This document shows positions 26,304 through 35,188 of a DNA stretch of 64,000 nt, one piece after another. Both the position numbers and the translations under genes were made by a program. Under the pieces are notes generated by a model, which ran no database searches, was not told the DNA's origin, and saw only the letters and a list, made by a program, of their open reading frames with translations. Origin of the DNA: Qipengyuania spongiae (GTDB lineage: Bacteria; Pseudomonadota; Alphaproteobacteria; Sphingomonadales; Sphingomonadaceae); assembly GCF_026168555.1 (NCBI RefSeq), contig NZ_CP092471.1, positions 2,738,501 to 2,802,500 of the forward strand, written 5' to 3'. Each line of letters opens with the position of its first letter. The first letter of the stretch is position 1.

Positions 26304-27247
26304 GTTCGATGGGCGCTCACCATTCTTACGATCATTCGGCCGACCACCCGCATGCTGGCGGGCATTCCCACGGGCACGCACACGCACACGCCCCGAAGGA
26401 TTTTGGCCGCGCCTTCCTGGTCGGCGTGGTGCTGAACACCGGCTTCGTCGCGATCGAGGCCGTGTATGGCTGGATTTCGGGCTCGATGGCGCTGATTGCC
26501 GATGCGGGCCACAACCTGTCCGATGTTCTCGCACTGCTGCTCGCCTGGGGTGCCAGCGTCGCGGCCAAGCGCCCGCGCACGGAGCGCTTCACCTATGGCT
26601 ACAAGAGCTCGACCATCCTTGCGGCGCTCGCGAATGCCGGGCTGCTGCTGGTGGCGATCGGTGCGATCCTGTTCGAAACGCTGCGCCGCGTGGCCGAACC
26701 TGCCGCCGTACAGGGCGAGACGATGGCGATAGTCGCCGGGATCGGCATCGTCATCAATGCGGGGACTGCCGCCATGTTCATGCGCGGCCAGCACGACATC
26801 AATATACGCGGTGCTTTCCTGCACATGGCGGCGGACGCGCTGGTGAGCCTTGGCGTCGTCATTGCCGGGCTGGCGATCCTGTGGACCGGGGCGGCATGGA
26901 TCGATCCCGTGGTCAGCCTGCTGATCGTCGCCGTCATCGCATGGGGCACTTGGGGCCTGCTGAAAGACAGCGTGGCGATGAGCCTGCTGGCGGTGCCCAA
27001 GAGTGTCTCCGAAGCCGAAGTGGCCGATTACCTCCGGAGCCGTGACGGCGTGAAAGCGGTCCACGACCTCCATATCTGGCCGATGAGCACCACAGAAACC
27101 GCGCTGACCGCGCATCTCGTCATGCCCGGGGGGCACCCGGGCGATGCGTTTCTGCGCGAGATTGCCGACGAACTGGAGCATCACCACCGGATCGGCCACG
27201 TGACCCTCCAGGTCGAGCGCTCGCGCCATTGCGCGGGCGGTTGCTGA
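26300..27247 (+). CDS. Cation diffusion facilitator (CzcD/ZitB-like Zn/Co/Cd efflux)
   Basis: This 315-aa inner-membrane metal:proton antiporter starts with GTG at 26300, overlapping the mtgA stop. ATG at 26309 is an alternative. The N-terminus is His-rich (HPHAGGHSHGHAHAHAP), typical of zinc-handling members. Six membrane segments include the metal-site helices with DAGHNLSDVLAL and HMAADALVSLGV. A C-terminal cytoplasmic domain contains VHDLHIWPMSTTETALTAH. The protein ends RSRHCAGGC, a possible extra metal ligand pair. Its stop codon directly abuts the 3' end of the broken phosphatase gene on the other strand. Confidence 0.92.
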   Translation: MSSMGAHHSYDHSADHPHAGGHSHGHAHAHAPKDFGRAFLVGVVLNTGFVAIEAVYGWISGSMALIADAGHNLSDVLALLLAWGASVAAKRPRTERFTYGYKSSTILAALANAGLLLVAIGAILFETLRRVAEPAAVQGETMAIVAGIGIVINAGTAAMFMRGQHDINIRGAFLHMAADALVSLGVVIAGLAILWTGAAWIDPVVSLLIVAVIAWGTWGLLKDSVAMSLLAVPKSVSEAEVADYLRSRDGVKAVHDLHIWPMSTTETALTAHLVMPGGHPGDAFLREIADELEHHHRIGHVTLQVERSRHCAGGC

Positions 27248-27580
27248 TCAGGACAGGTGACGCGCCATCCTGGCGCGAAGGATGGCCACCAGCGCGCGCT
27301 GCATGAAGCGATATTCGTCCCGCTAGCCCGGCACCGCGATCGGGGCGCGCCGGGTCGCAAAGGAAAACCGGGCCTCAATGGCCCGGCGATGTCGCGCTTC
27401 CATCACGAAAATCCGGTCGGCCCATTCGAGCATTTCGGCATCGAGCGGCAGGTCGGAATCGGTGGCCAGCCCGGCCGAAAGCGCCGAAAGGCCCGGATGG
27501 TCGGCGAACAGCTGTTCCGCAGTCGGACTGCGATGCCGGTTCTTGCCGCAGACGAAGAGGTAGCGGCGGCCTCGGCTCAG
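27248..27580 (-). pseudogene. Broken low-molecular-weight protein tyrosine phosphatase-like gene
   Basis: The frame encodes RRYLFVCGKNRHRSPTAEQ near its start and EMLEWADRIFVMEARHRRA in the middle. These match the about 105-residue phosphatase-like family (LFVC-x-NRxRSPTAE, WADxIFVME). Two faults are visible. No ATG, GTG or TTG starts the frame: the only plausible initiator is CTG at 27580, which overlaps the clpX stop as CTGA, like a mutated ATGA. An in-frame TAG at 27323-27325 (codon 86) cuts off the family-like C-terminus DEYRFMQRALVAILRARM, which continues in the same frame to TGA at 27248. With both repaired the length would be 110 aa, exactly as expected. Confidence 0.7.
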
Positions 27581-28848
27581 GCCGCCTCTTCCTTCTTCTC
27601 GTCCTTCTTGCCGCCGTGAACCTGGATCGGCTCCTTGCGGCCTTCGACCACGTCCTTGTCGATCACGATCTCGGTCACCCCGTCCATGTCGGGCAGGTCG
27701 AACATCGTGTCGAGCAGGATGCCCTCGACGATCGAGCGCAGGCCCCGTGCGCCGGTCTTGCGAGCGATCGCCCGCTCGGCGATGGTGCGCAGCGCCTCGT
27801 CGTTGAAGGTCAGCTCGACATCCTCGAGCTCGAACAGCTTGGCGTATTGCTTGACCAGAGCGTTCTTCGGCTCGGTGAGGATCGTCACCAGCGCCTCGAC
27901 ATCGAGATCGCGCAGCGTGGCAATTACCGGCAGACGCCCGACGAATTCGGGAATCAGGCCGAACTTCAGCAGATCCTCGGGCTCGCCCTTCTCGAGCAGT
28001 TCGCCTACCCGGCGCTTGTCCGGATCGGCGACATGCGCGCCGAAGCCGATGCTGCGCTTCTGCAGCCGGTCGCCAATGATCTTTTCGAGGCCCGCGAACG
28101 CGCCGCCGCAGATGAAGAGGATGTTGGTCGTGTCGACCTGCAGGAATTCCTGCTGCGGATGCTTGCGCCCGCCCTGCGGCGGGACGGAAGCGGTGGTGCC
28201 TTCCATCAGCTTGAGCAGCGCCTGCTGCACGCCCTCGCCCGAGACGTCGCGCGTGATCGAGGGGTTTTCGGCCTTGCGCGTGATCTTGTCGATCTCGTCG
28301 ATATAGACGATGCCGTGCTGCGCCTTCTCGACATTGTAGTCGGACGCCTGGAGCAGCTTGAGAATGATGTTTTCCACATCCTCGCCGACATAGCCCGCTT
28401 CGGTCAGCGTGGTCGCATCGGCCATGGTGAAGGGCACATCGAAGGTGCGCGCCAGCGTCTGCGCGAGCAGGGTCTTGCCGCAGCCGGTGGGACCGACGAG
28501 CAGGATGTTCGACTTGGCAAGCTCGACATCGCCCGCCTTGCCACCGTGCTTCAGGCGTTTGTAGTGATTGTGCACCGCGACCGAGAGCACGCGCTTGGCG
28601 CGATCCTGACCGATCACGTAGTCGTTGAGCGTCTGGAAGATCTCGGCGGGCGTCGGAACGTCGTCTTCCTTCTTGCCGGTCAGCCCGGCCTTGGTCTCCT
28701 CGCGGATGATGTCGTTGCACAGTTCCACGCACTCGTCGCAGATGAACACGGTCGGTCCGGCGATAAGCTTGCGTACCTCGTGCTGGGACTTGCCGCAGAA
28801 GCTGCAATAGAGTGTCGATTTGCTGTCGGTGCCGCTCAACTTGGTCAT
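27577..28848 (-). CDS. clpX: ATP-dependent Clp protease ATP-binding subunit ClpX
   Basis: This AAA+ unfoldase feeds substrates to ClpP, 423 aa, full length. The N-terminal zinc-binding domain has [18 protein letters not shown] and [10 protein letters not shown]. Walker A is [15 protein letters not shown] and Walker B is [10 protein letters not shown]. The pore loop GYVGED and the sensor region ([15 protein letters not shown], containing the IGF-equivalent ClpP-contact context) are present. A lysine/glutamate-rich tail ([10 protein letters not shown]) ends the protein. clpP lies upstream on the same strand, 177 bases away, the standard order. In alphaproteobacteria ClpXP degrades CtrA, linking this gene to the ChpT pathway elsewhere in the window. 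Confidence 0.97.
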   Translation of the reverse strand: MTKLSGTDSKSTLYCSFCGKSQHEVRKLIAGPTVFICDECVELCNDIIREETKAGLTGKKEDDVPTPAEIFQTLNDYVIGQDRAKRVLSVAVHNHYKRLKHGGKAGDVELAKSNILLVGPTGCGKTLLAQTLARTFDVPFTMADATTLTEAGYVGEDVENIILKLLQASDYNVEKAQHGIVYIDEIDKITRKAENPSITRDVSGEGVQQALLKLMEGTTASVPPQGGRKHPQQEFLQVDTTNILFICGGAFAGLEKIIGDRLQKRSIGFGAHVADPDKRRVGELLEKGEPEDLLKFGLIPEFVGRLPVIATLRDLDVEALVTILTEPKNALVKQYAKLFELEDVELTFNDEALRTIAERAIARKTGARGLRSIVEGILLDTMFDLPDMDGVTEIVIDKDVVEGRKEPIQVHGGKKDEKKEEAA

Positions 28849-29025
28849 TTCCTGTTACGCCCTGCGATTCCCGGCCGAATATCGACCCGGATAGAGCACT
28901 GTTGGTTAAATTCCACCCTAGCGCAACCGCATTGCCGCAAGCTGAAGCGGCAAGGTTGCCGAATTGCTACGGTGAGCCGTCGCCGGTCCCGGACGCTCCG
29001 AAAGCACCGGGACGCGGCGCTGGGA

Positions 29026-29724
29026 TCATTCCGGCGCGCCGCCGGATCCCTCGGCCTCGCCCGGCTCTTCGTTTTCCGGACGGGTTTCGAACACCTTGTC
29101 GACGATGCCGAACTTCATCGCTTCGTCGGCTTCGAGGAAGGTGTCGCGATCCATCGCCTTCTCGATGTCGCTGAGGCTCTGGCCGGTATATTTGACGTAG
29201 AGATCGTTCATCCGCTTGCGGATGCGCAGTATCTCGCGCGCCTGGATCTCGATGTCGGACGCCATGCCGCGCGCACCGCCCGAAGGCTGGTGAACCATGA
29301 TCCGGGCGTTCGGCAGGGCGATGCGCATCCCCGGCTCGCCCGCGGCGAGAAGGAAGCTGCCCATGCTCGCGGCCTGGCCGATGCAGACGGTCGAGACGCG
29401 CGGCTTGATGTATTGCATCGTGTCATGGATCGCCATGCCGGCCGTCACCACGCCGCCCGGCGAGTTGATGTACATGCTGATCGGCTTGGAGGGGTTCTCA
29501 CTTTCGAGGAACAGCAGCTGCGCGGTCGCCAAGCTGGCCATCCCGTCTTCCACCTGGCCCGTGATGAAGATGATGCGTTCGCGCAGGAGGCGGCTGAAGA
29601 TGTCGAAGCTGCGTTCGCCGCGGCTGGTCTGCTCGACGACCACCGGCACCAGAGCGCCGGTTACCGGATCCCGGGTGAATTGCCCCTGAGTTCCGTGCCC
29701 TTCGCCGTTGAACAGATCGATCAT
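29026..29724 (-). CDS. clpP: ATP-dependent Clp protease proteolytic subunit ClpP
   Basis: This is the serine peptidase subunit of ClpXP/ClpAP. The start at 29724 ([14 protein letters not shown]) has an AGAGGGA site and gives 232 aa. A longer in-frame start upstream is unlikely. The catalytic triad is visible: Ser in [13 protein letters not shown], His in [14 protein letters not shown] and Asp in the [13 protein letters not shown] region. MYINSPGG forms the substrate-binding strand. The C-terminal tail ([16 protein letters not shown]) is acidic and slightly longer than usual. A sigma-32-like promoter lies just upstream. Confidence 0.97.
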   Translation of the reverse strand: MIDLFNGEGHGTQGQFTRDPVTGALVPVVVEQTSRGERSFDIFSRLLRERIIFITGQVEDGMASLATAQLLFLESENPSKPISMYINSPGGVVTAGMAIHDTMQYIKPRVSTVCIGQAASMGSFLLAAGEPGMRIALPNARIMVHQPSGGARGMASDIEIQAREILRIRKRMNDLYVKYTGQSLSDIEKAMDRDTFLEADEAMKFGIVDKVFETRPENEEPGEAEGSGGAPE

Positions 29725-29752
29725 AAATTCCCTCTTGTCCGTGATGAGCGCC

Positions 29753-29782
29753 CTATGTCGCCCTTCCTGCCTGCAATTCAAG
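29753..29782 (-). promoter_or_regulatory. Candidate sigma-32 promoter of clpP
   Basis: On the minus strand a -35 element CTTGAAT (29776-29782) is followed after 15 bases by CGACATAG (29753-29760), resembling the heat-shock pattern CTTGAAA-N13-15-CCCCATNT. It lies about 30 bases before the clpP start codon. rpoH is in the same window. Confidence 0.45.
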
Positions 29783-29964
29783 AGGCGGGAAGGGGATGTC
29801 CCAAACCGCTCGCTCTCCACTTTCACACATCACGGTAATGGGTTTCGATCAACAACCCGAAAACCCTTTCGTCGGAACGGGACGCCGTTCGGTCGAGCTG
29901 CGATTACACCTGTGCACAGAAGCCGCCACCGCCTTTTTCAGACCAACGATCGACCGGAGTTTAC

Positions 29965-32076
29965 ATGTCTTTTCTGCGCGCGGCGTTTCTGCTTTCAGGC
30001 GCATTGTTCGCCGGCGTCGCGGGCCCTCTTCGCGCGCAGGAGGCCGAGCAACCCGATGCGAACACGAGCGCGCCGACCGCAAACACGGAAGACGGCGTGC
30101 CGGCGGGTCGCGGGCGGTCCTTCGATCCCGCCTATTTCGCGCAATACGGCCCGCGCAACGCCCTCGACATGGTCAGCCAGATTCCCGGCTTTACGATTTC
30201 GAACGATGGCGGGGGTCAACGGGGCCTTGGACAGGCCAATCAGAACGTCCTCGTCAACGGCGAGCGCTTCTCGAGCAAGTCGGACAGCATCAGGGACCAG
30301 TTGCAGCGCATCGCCGCAAGCGAGGTGGTCCGGATCGATCTGGTCGACGGAACCACCCTCGACATTCCGGGGCTGACCGGACAGGTCGCCAACGTCATCG
30401 TCGCCGAAGGCGGCGGCGGGTCCGGCCAGTTCCGCTACCGCGCGGGGTTCCGCGCGCACAACACCCAGCCACAGCTCTATGGCGGTGAGGTCTCGTGGAA
30501 GGCGCGAGCAGGCGCGCTGGAATACACGGTCTCGCTCAAGAACGACAACGATCGCTTCGGCGCCGATGGCCCGATCACTCTGACCGATGGTACCGGCGCG
30601 CTGATCGAAACGCAGGACACCCGGTTTTCCGGCGGCTTCGACAATCCGATCCTTGCGGCGAACCTTACCTACCGCCCCTCGGATACAGTGCTCGCCAATC
30701 TGAACCTGCGTTATGGCCGGGACTATTATTTCCGCGACGATCCGGAGATCGGCTTTCCCGTGATCGGTGCTGTCCGCACCCGGCTGGCGACGGTGCGGGA
30801 GCGCGGGCCCGAATACGAGGTCGGCGGCGATGTAGAATTCCCGCTCGGCCCGGGCCGCCTCAAGTTGATCGGACTGGAACGCTTCGAGAAGGACATCTTC
30901 GAAAGCGTCGTCGTCGATGGCTTCAGCGACGGATCAGCCTCCGTTGGCAGCCGCTTTACCCAGACCAACGATATCGGCGAGCGGATCGGGCGGTTCGAAT
31001 ATGGCTGGCGAATGTTCTCGGCCGACTGGCAGCTCGCGGGCGAGGCGGCGTTCAACCGGCTCGACCGGACATCGGGCCTGTTCGATCTGGCGACCGACGG
31101 CGAGTTCGTCGCGGTGCCCTTCCCAGCCGGTACCGGCGGCGTGACCGAGGACCGTTACGAGACGATCCTTTCCTTCAGCAAACAGCTGACGGGCAAGCTC
31201 GCCTTTCAGGCGACGGCGGGCGGTGAATATTCGAAGATCGAGCAGACCGGATCGGCGGCGAATTCGCGCAGCTTCCAGCGCCCCAAGGGCTCCGCCTCGC
31301 TCGCTTGGCGGCCGGCCGCCAATTTCGATGCCTCGCTCAAGCTCAGCCGATCGGTGGGCCAGCTTTCCTTCGGCAATTTCCTCGCCAGCGTCGCGCTCAA
31401 CGACGAGAACCAGAACGCAGGCAACAACGCGCTGGAGCCTTCGCAGAACTGGAAGCTGGAATTCCAGGCGAACAGGCGTTTCGGACCCTGGGGTTCGGTG
31501 ACGTTCGAGCTGGAACGGACCTGGTTCGAGGATTTCATCGATTTCTTTCCGCTGATCGCCGGGGGCGAAGCGCGCGGCAATGTCGGCGATGCCGATGCGA
31601 CCGTGCTCGAGACGAACGCGACCGTCAAATTCGACCCCGTCGGATGGATCGGCGCGCAGCTCGATCTTCGCGCGGCCATCATCGACACCAGCGTGATCGA
31701 TCCCTTCACCGGAGAGGCACGGTTCTTCTCGAACAACACCATCGACTTCCTCGAGCTCGATTTCCGTCACGACATTTCGCAGAGCCAGTGGGCCTACGGG
31801 GCGAGCTACTTTACCAATCGGAACGCTTTCTATTCCCGGCGTTTCGAAATCGGCCGCAATCAGGAAGGTCCCGGCTTCCTCGACCTGTTCGTCGAGAACA
31901 AGGACGTGCTGGGTACGACCGTCAATTTCACGGTGGCCAATATCCTCGACGCCACGCAGAATTTCGAGCGGACGGTGTTTCTCGGCGACAGGCCCGATGC
32001 GCCGATCGCCTTCAGCGAAATCTCCCGTCGCCGGATCGGGCCGATCTTCCGCCTGACTGTCAGCGGTAATTTCTGA
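29965..32076 (+). CDS. TonB-dependent outer-membrane receptor
   Basis: This 703-aa receptor has a signal peptide MSFLRAAFLLSGALFAGVAG ending near LRAQ. The plug domain contains ALDMVSQIPGFTISNDGG, NVLVNGERFSSKSD and VVRIDLVDGTTLDIPG. A beta-barrel follows and ends RLTVSGNF with the usual terminal Phe. The plug N-terminus is shorter than in the other two receptors of the window and no obvious TonB box was found. The gene is divergent from clpP and is followed after 41 bases by an exported amidase, which may process the imported ligand. The ligand is unknown. Confidence 0.88.
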   Translation: MSFLRAAFLLSGALFAGVAGPLRAQEAEQPDANTSAPTANTEDGVPAGRGRSFDPAYFAQYGPRNALDMVSQIPGFTISNDGGGQRGLGQANQNVLVNGERFSSKSDSIRDQLQRIAASEVVRIDLVDGTTLDIPGLTGQVANVIVAEGGGGSGQFRYRAGFRAHNTQPQLYGGEVSWKARAGALEYTVSLKNDNDRFGADGPITLTDGTGALIETQDTRFSGGFDNPILAANLTYRPSDTVLANLNLRYGRDYYFRDDPEIGFPVIGAVRTRLATVRERGPEYEVGGDVEFPLGPGRLKLIGLERFEKDIFESVVVDGFSDGSASVGSRFTQTNDIGERIGRFEYGWRMFSADWQLAGEAAFNRLDRTSGLFDLATDGEFVAVPFPAGTGGVTEDRYETILSFSKQLTGKLAFQATAGGEYSKIEQTGSAANSRSFQRPKGSASLAWRPAANFDASLKLSRSVGQLSFGNFLASVALNDENQNAGNNALEPSQNWKLEFQANRRFGPWGSVTFELERTWFEDFIDFFPLIAGGEARGNVGDADATVLETNATVKFDPVGWIGAQLDLRAAIIDTSVIDPFTGEARFFSNNTIDFLELDFRHDISQSQWAYGASYFTNRNAFYSRRFEIGRNQEGPGFLDLFVENKDVLGTTVNFTVANILDATQNFERTVFLGDRPDAPIAFSEISRRRIGPIFRLTVSGNF

Positions 32077-32117
32077 CAGGGCTTTGCATCGCCTTCGCGC
32101 AGTGCCAATTACGGCGC

Positions 32118-33710
32118 ATGATCGCACGCATCGCATTGCTCGCCGGCATCGCCGCTTTCGCTGTTCCCGCTTCGGCCCAAATGTCGGCGCAAGAGGCCGA
32201 TGCGCCTCCGCCGACCACGCGGAACATTCCGATCCCGTCCGGTTTCGAGATACCGCGCAGCCCGATGGAAGCCGAGGCAATCGGCCAGGTGGTAAAGATC
32301 CGGCGATACGACGAGGGTCCAGACGGTCTCAATTCCGTGATCGCCCTGGCGCCGGATGTGCAGCAGCAGGTTCGTGCGGCAGAGGCGGCGGGGCTGCCGC
32401 TCGGCGGTCGGACGGTGCTGGTAAAGGATAATATCGAGACGCGCGAACTGCCGACCACTGCAGGCAGCCTCGCCCTCGAAGGCAACATGACCCGACGCGA
32501 CGCTCCGCTGATCGCCAATTTGCGCGCGGCGGGTGGCGTCGTCATGGGCAAGGCGAACTTGTCGGAATGGGCCAATATTCGTGACGACAATTCGACCAGC
32601 GGCTGGAGCGCCGTGGGCGGCCTCACCCGCAATCCCCACGCGATCGACCGCAACACCTGCGGCTCGTCCTCGGGCAGCGGCGCTGCGGTGGCGGCAGGCT
32701 TCGCCTGGGCGGCGATCGGGACCGAGACCAACGGATCGATCACCTGCCCCGCCAGCATCAACGGCGTCGTCGGTTTCAAGCCCAGCGTCGGTCTCGTCAG
32801 CCGCACCCATGTCGTGCCGATCTCGAATACGCAGGACACCCCCGGCCCGATGGCGCGCAGCGTGAAGGACGCCGCGCTGCTTCTCGGAGCGATCGTGGGC
32901 GAGGACAGCGCCGATCCCGCGACGCTGGACGTTCCGGGCCGGGTGCGGGACTATGCCGCGGGGCTCGACGACTATTCGCTGCGAGGCGTTCGCATCGGGG
33001 TCATGCGCGACCAGATCGGCGATCGCGAGGATCTCGAAGGGGTTTTCGAAACGGCCCTCGCCGACATGAAGAGGGCGGGCGCGGTGCTGGTCGATATCGA
33101 ATTCGAGCCGAATGCCGAAATGTACGGCGCCAGTTTTGCCGTCCTCATGTACGAACTGCGCGAAGAGATGGGCAAATATCTCGCCGGCCTTCCCGCCTTC
33201 GCGGGAGAGGACACGCCGCGCACCCTTGCCGATCTGATCGCGTTCAACGAGGCTCATGCCGATACCGAACTGCGCTGGTTCGGTCAGGACCTCTTCAAGC
33301 AGGCCGAGGAAACCACAGACCGCACCGCCTATGAGGAGGCCCGCGCCAAGGCGATCCGTATCGCGGGCGAGGACACGCTCGACAAGCTGCTAGCGGACAA
33401 CGACGTCCGCTTCCTCGTCGTCCCGACGCGGGGCCCGGCGTGGATGAGCGATCTGGTCAACGGCGACAGCTTCAACGGCTCCATCGGTTTCGGCAGCCCC
33501 TCCGCGATTGCCGGCTACCCTCACCTCACCGTGCCGATGGGCGCGATCGAGGGACTGCCGGTGGGTCTCAGCATCCTGGGCGCCAAATGGGACGATCACG
33601 CAGTGCTGAAGGCGGGCGCCGCCTACGAACGCGCGCGCAGCGCCGAGCTCGCCGATCCGCGATTCCAGCGCTGGCTGCCGCAAGGCCGCGCCGGTCCGGC
33701 CGCCAACTGA
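32118..33710 (+). CDS. Exported amidase (amidase signature family)
   Basis: This amidase-signature enzyme hydrolyses an amide bond in an unknown substrate, 530 aa. The signal peptide MIARIALLAGIAAFAVPASAQ suggests a periplasmic location. The Ser-cisSer-Lys triad is present: Lys in GRTVLVKDNIET, and the serine-rich motif NTCGSSSGSGAAVAAGFAW with the nucleophile in GTETNGSITCPASINGVVG. It follows a TonB-dependent receptor on the same strand by 41 bases, so receptor and enzyme may form an uptake-and-hydrolysis unit. The Na+/H+ antiporter gene begins 12 bases downstream. Confidence 0.9.
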   Translation: MIARIALLAGIAAFAVPASAQMSAQEADAPPPTTRNIPIPSGFEIPRSPMEAEAIGQVVKIRRYDEGPDGLNSVIALAPDVQQQVRAAEAAGLPLGGRTVLVKDNIETRELPTTAGSLALEGNMTRRDAPLIANLRAAGGVVMGKANLSEWANIRDDNSTSGWSAVGGLTRNPHAIDRNTCGSSSGSGAAVAAGFAWAAIGTETNGSITCPASINGVVGFKPSVGLVSRTHVVPISNTQDTPGPMARSVKDAALLLGAIVGEDSADPATLDVPGRVRDYAAGLDDYSLRGVRIGVMRDQIGDREDLEGVFETALADMKRAGAVLVDIEFEPNAEMYGASFAVLMYELREEMGKYLAGLPAFAGEDTPRTLADLIAFNEAHADTELRWFGQDLFKQAEETTDRTAYEEARAKAIRIAGEDTLDKLLADNDVRFLVVPTRGPAWMSDLVNGDSFNGSIGFGSPSAIAGYPHLTVPMGAIEGLPVGLSILGAKWDDHAVLKAGAAYERARSAELADPRFQRWLPQGRAGPAAN

Positions 33711-33722
33711 TCGCCGGGCTGG

Positions 33723-35084
33723 ATGCTCTCTTTCCTGGATCTCGACCCGCGAATTCTCTCCCTGACCATTTTCGGGCTCGGCATGATGCTCGCGGTGAGT
33801 CTCGAAAAGCTGCTTGCCCGCTACTGGCTCTCTCTCCCGATCCTCTATGTCGCGGTGGGGTTCGCCCTCGGTTCGCTGCCGCTCGGCTTTCCGCATCTCA
33901 ATCCGGCAATCGACGGCTTCGATTCGACGGCGCTCGAATATACGACCGAGTTCATCGTCATCGTTTCGCTGATGGCGGCGGGGATCGCGATCGACCGGCC
34001 GGTCAACTGGCACAATTGGCGCCAGATCTGGCCCCTGCTGCTGATCGCCATGCCGCTGACCATCGGCCTGGTCGCGTTTCTGGGCTGGTGGGCGATCGGC
34101 CTCGCCCCGGCGAGCGCCATTCTGCTCGGCGCGGCGCTCGCCCCGACCGACCCGGTCCTCGCGCGAAGCGTCCAAGTCGGCCCGCCGGGCGAGGGACAGC
34201 GCCACGACGTCCGTTTCAGCCTGACTGCCGAAGCAGGTCTCAATGATGGCATGGCCTTCCCCTTCACCTATCTCGGCATTGCGGCGGTCGGCATGACCTC
34301 GCTTGGCGCCTGGACATGGGAGTGGGCGGCATTCGACCTCGTCTACCGCATCGCTGCCGGATGTCTCGTCGGCTGGGCAGTCGGGCGACTGGGTGCGTGG
34401 TACGTGTTCGAGCGCGAGGCCGACGCCCCGATCGAAGAAATTGACGAGGGTAGCGAGACTAAGCAGCCTCAATATTCGACGAGTGAGGGACTAATCGTGC
34501 TCGGCACGCTGCTGCTGGCCTACGGTCTGAGCGAGATCGTGCAGGGGTACGGCTTCATCGCGGTCTTCGTCGGCGCGGTAACGGCGCGGCAGAGCGAGAT
34601 CCGCAGCCGCTATCACAAGATCAGCCACCATTTCATCGACCAGATCGAACAGATCGTGCTGGTCGCGGTGCTGTTCGGCTTCGGCCTGATGCTGTCCAGC
34701 GGCGTACTCTCCCCGCTGACCTGGCCGGCGGCACTGGTCGGTTTCGCGCTCGTCTTCGTGATCAGACCCCTGTCCGGAATCCTGTCCGAATCGCTCACGC
34801 TGCTGCCGTGGAAGGGCAAGCTCGCGGTCGCCTTTCTCGGCGTGCGCGGCATGGGCTCGATCTATTATCTGGCCTACGGACAGAACAGCGCCGCGTTTTC
34901 CGGCCTGCCCTTGCTATGGGCGACGGCGAGCTTCACGATCCTTGTCTCGATCGTCGTTCACGGCATCCTGTCCGGTCCGTTCATCACCTATGTCGAAAGC
35001 TGCCGTGGGCACATCAACACCGACTGCGCGGACGAATTGCTCGACTGGAAGCTGCCGAAGCGCGCCGACGGCGCGGCCGACTGA
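33723..35084 (+). CDS. Na+(K+)/H+ antiporter, NhaP/CPA1-like
   Basis: This inner-membrane cation:proton exchanger has 453 aa and about a dozen hydrophobic segments. The ion-binding region of the family is clear: LGAALAPTDPVLARSVQVGP, followed by HDVRFSLTAEAGLNDGMAF with the conserved acidic residues of the ND-type motif. A short charged loop (EREADAPIEEIDEGSETKQ) splits the protein near its middle. It starts 12 bases after the amidase stop and is probably cotranscribed with it, without an obvious functional link. It converges on trigger factor across a strong hairpin. Confidence 0.88.
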   Translation: MLSFLDLDPRILSLTIFGLGMMLAVSLEKLLARYWLSLPILYVAVGFALGSLPLGFPHLNPAIDGFDSTALEYTTEFIVIVSLMAAGIAIDRPVNWHNWRQIWPLLLIAMPLTIGLVAFLGWWAIGLAPASAILLGAALAPTDPVLARSVQVGPPGEGQRHDVRFSLTAEAGLNDGMAFPFTYLGIAAVGMTSLGAWTWEWAAFDLVYRIAAGCLVGWAVGRLGAWYVFEREADAPIEEIDEGSETKQPQYSTSEGLIVLGTLLLAYGLSEIVQGYGFIAVFVGAVTARQSEIRSRYHKISHHFIDQIEQIVLVAVLFGFGLMLSSGVLSPLTWPAALVGFALVFVIRPLSGILSESLTLLPWKGKLAVAFLGVRGMGSIYYLAYGQNSAAFSGLPLLWATASFTILVSIVVHGILSGPFITYVESCRGHINTDCADELLDWKLPKRADGAAD

Positions 35085-35130
35085 CGGGCCGCCGGGCGGG
35101 AGGCGTCCGAACCGACGGATCGCGAATACG

Positions 35131-35168
35131 AAATCGCCCGCCCTCTTTGCGGGAGGACGGGCGATCTT
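35131..35168. terminator. Bidirectional terminator between antiporter and trigger factor
   Basis: ATCGCCCG (35133-35140) pairs with CGGGCGAT (35158-35165), with further pairing of CCTC and GAGG inside. It lies between two convergent genes. Confidence 0.75.
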
Positions 35169-35188
35169 CGATAGTTCAGATCGGAGCC

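Noticed and set aside
34302-34494. Small open frame within the antiporter gene
   Set aside because: It lies in an alternative frame of a clear antiporter gene, without a ribosome-binding site or family match.
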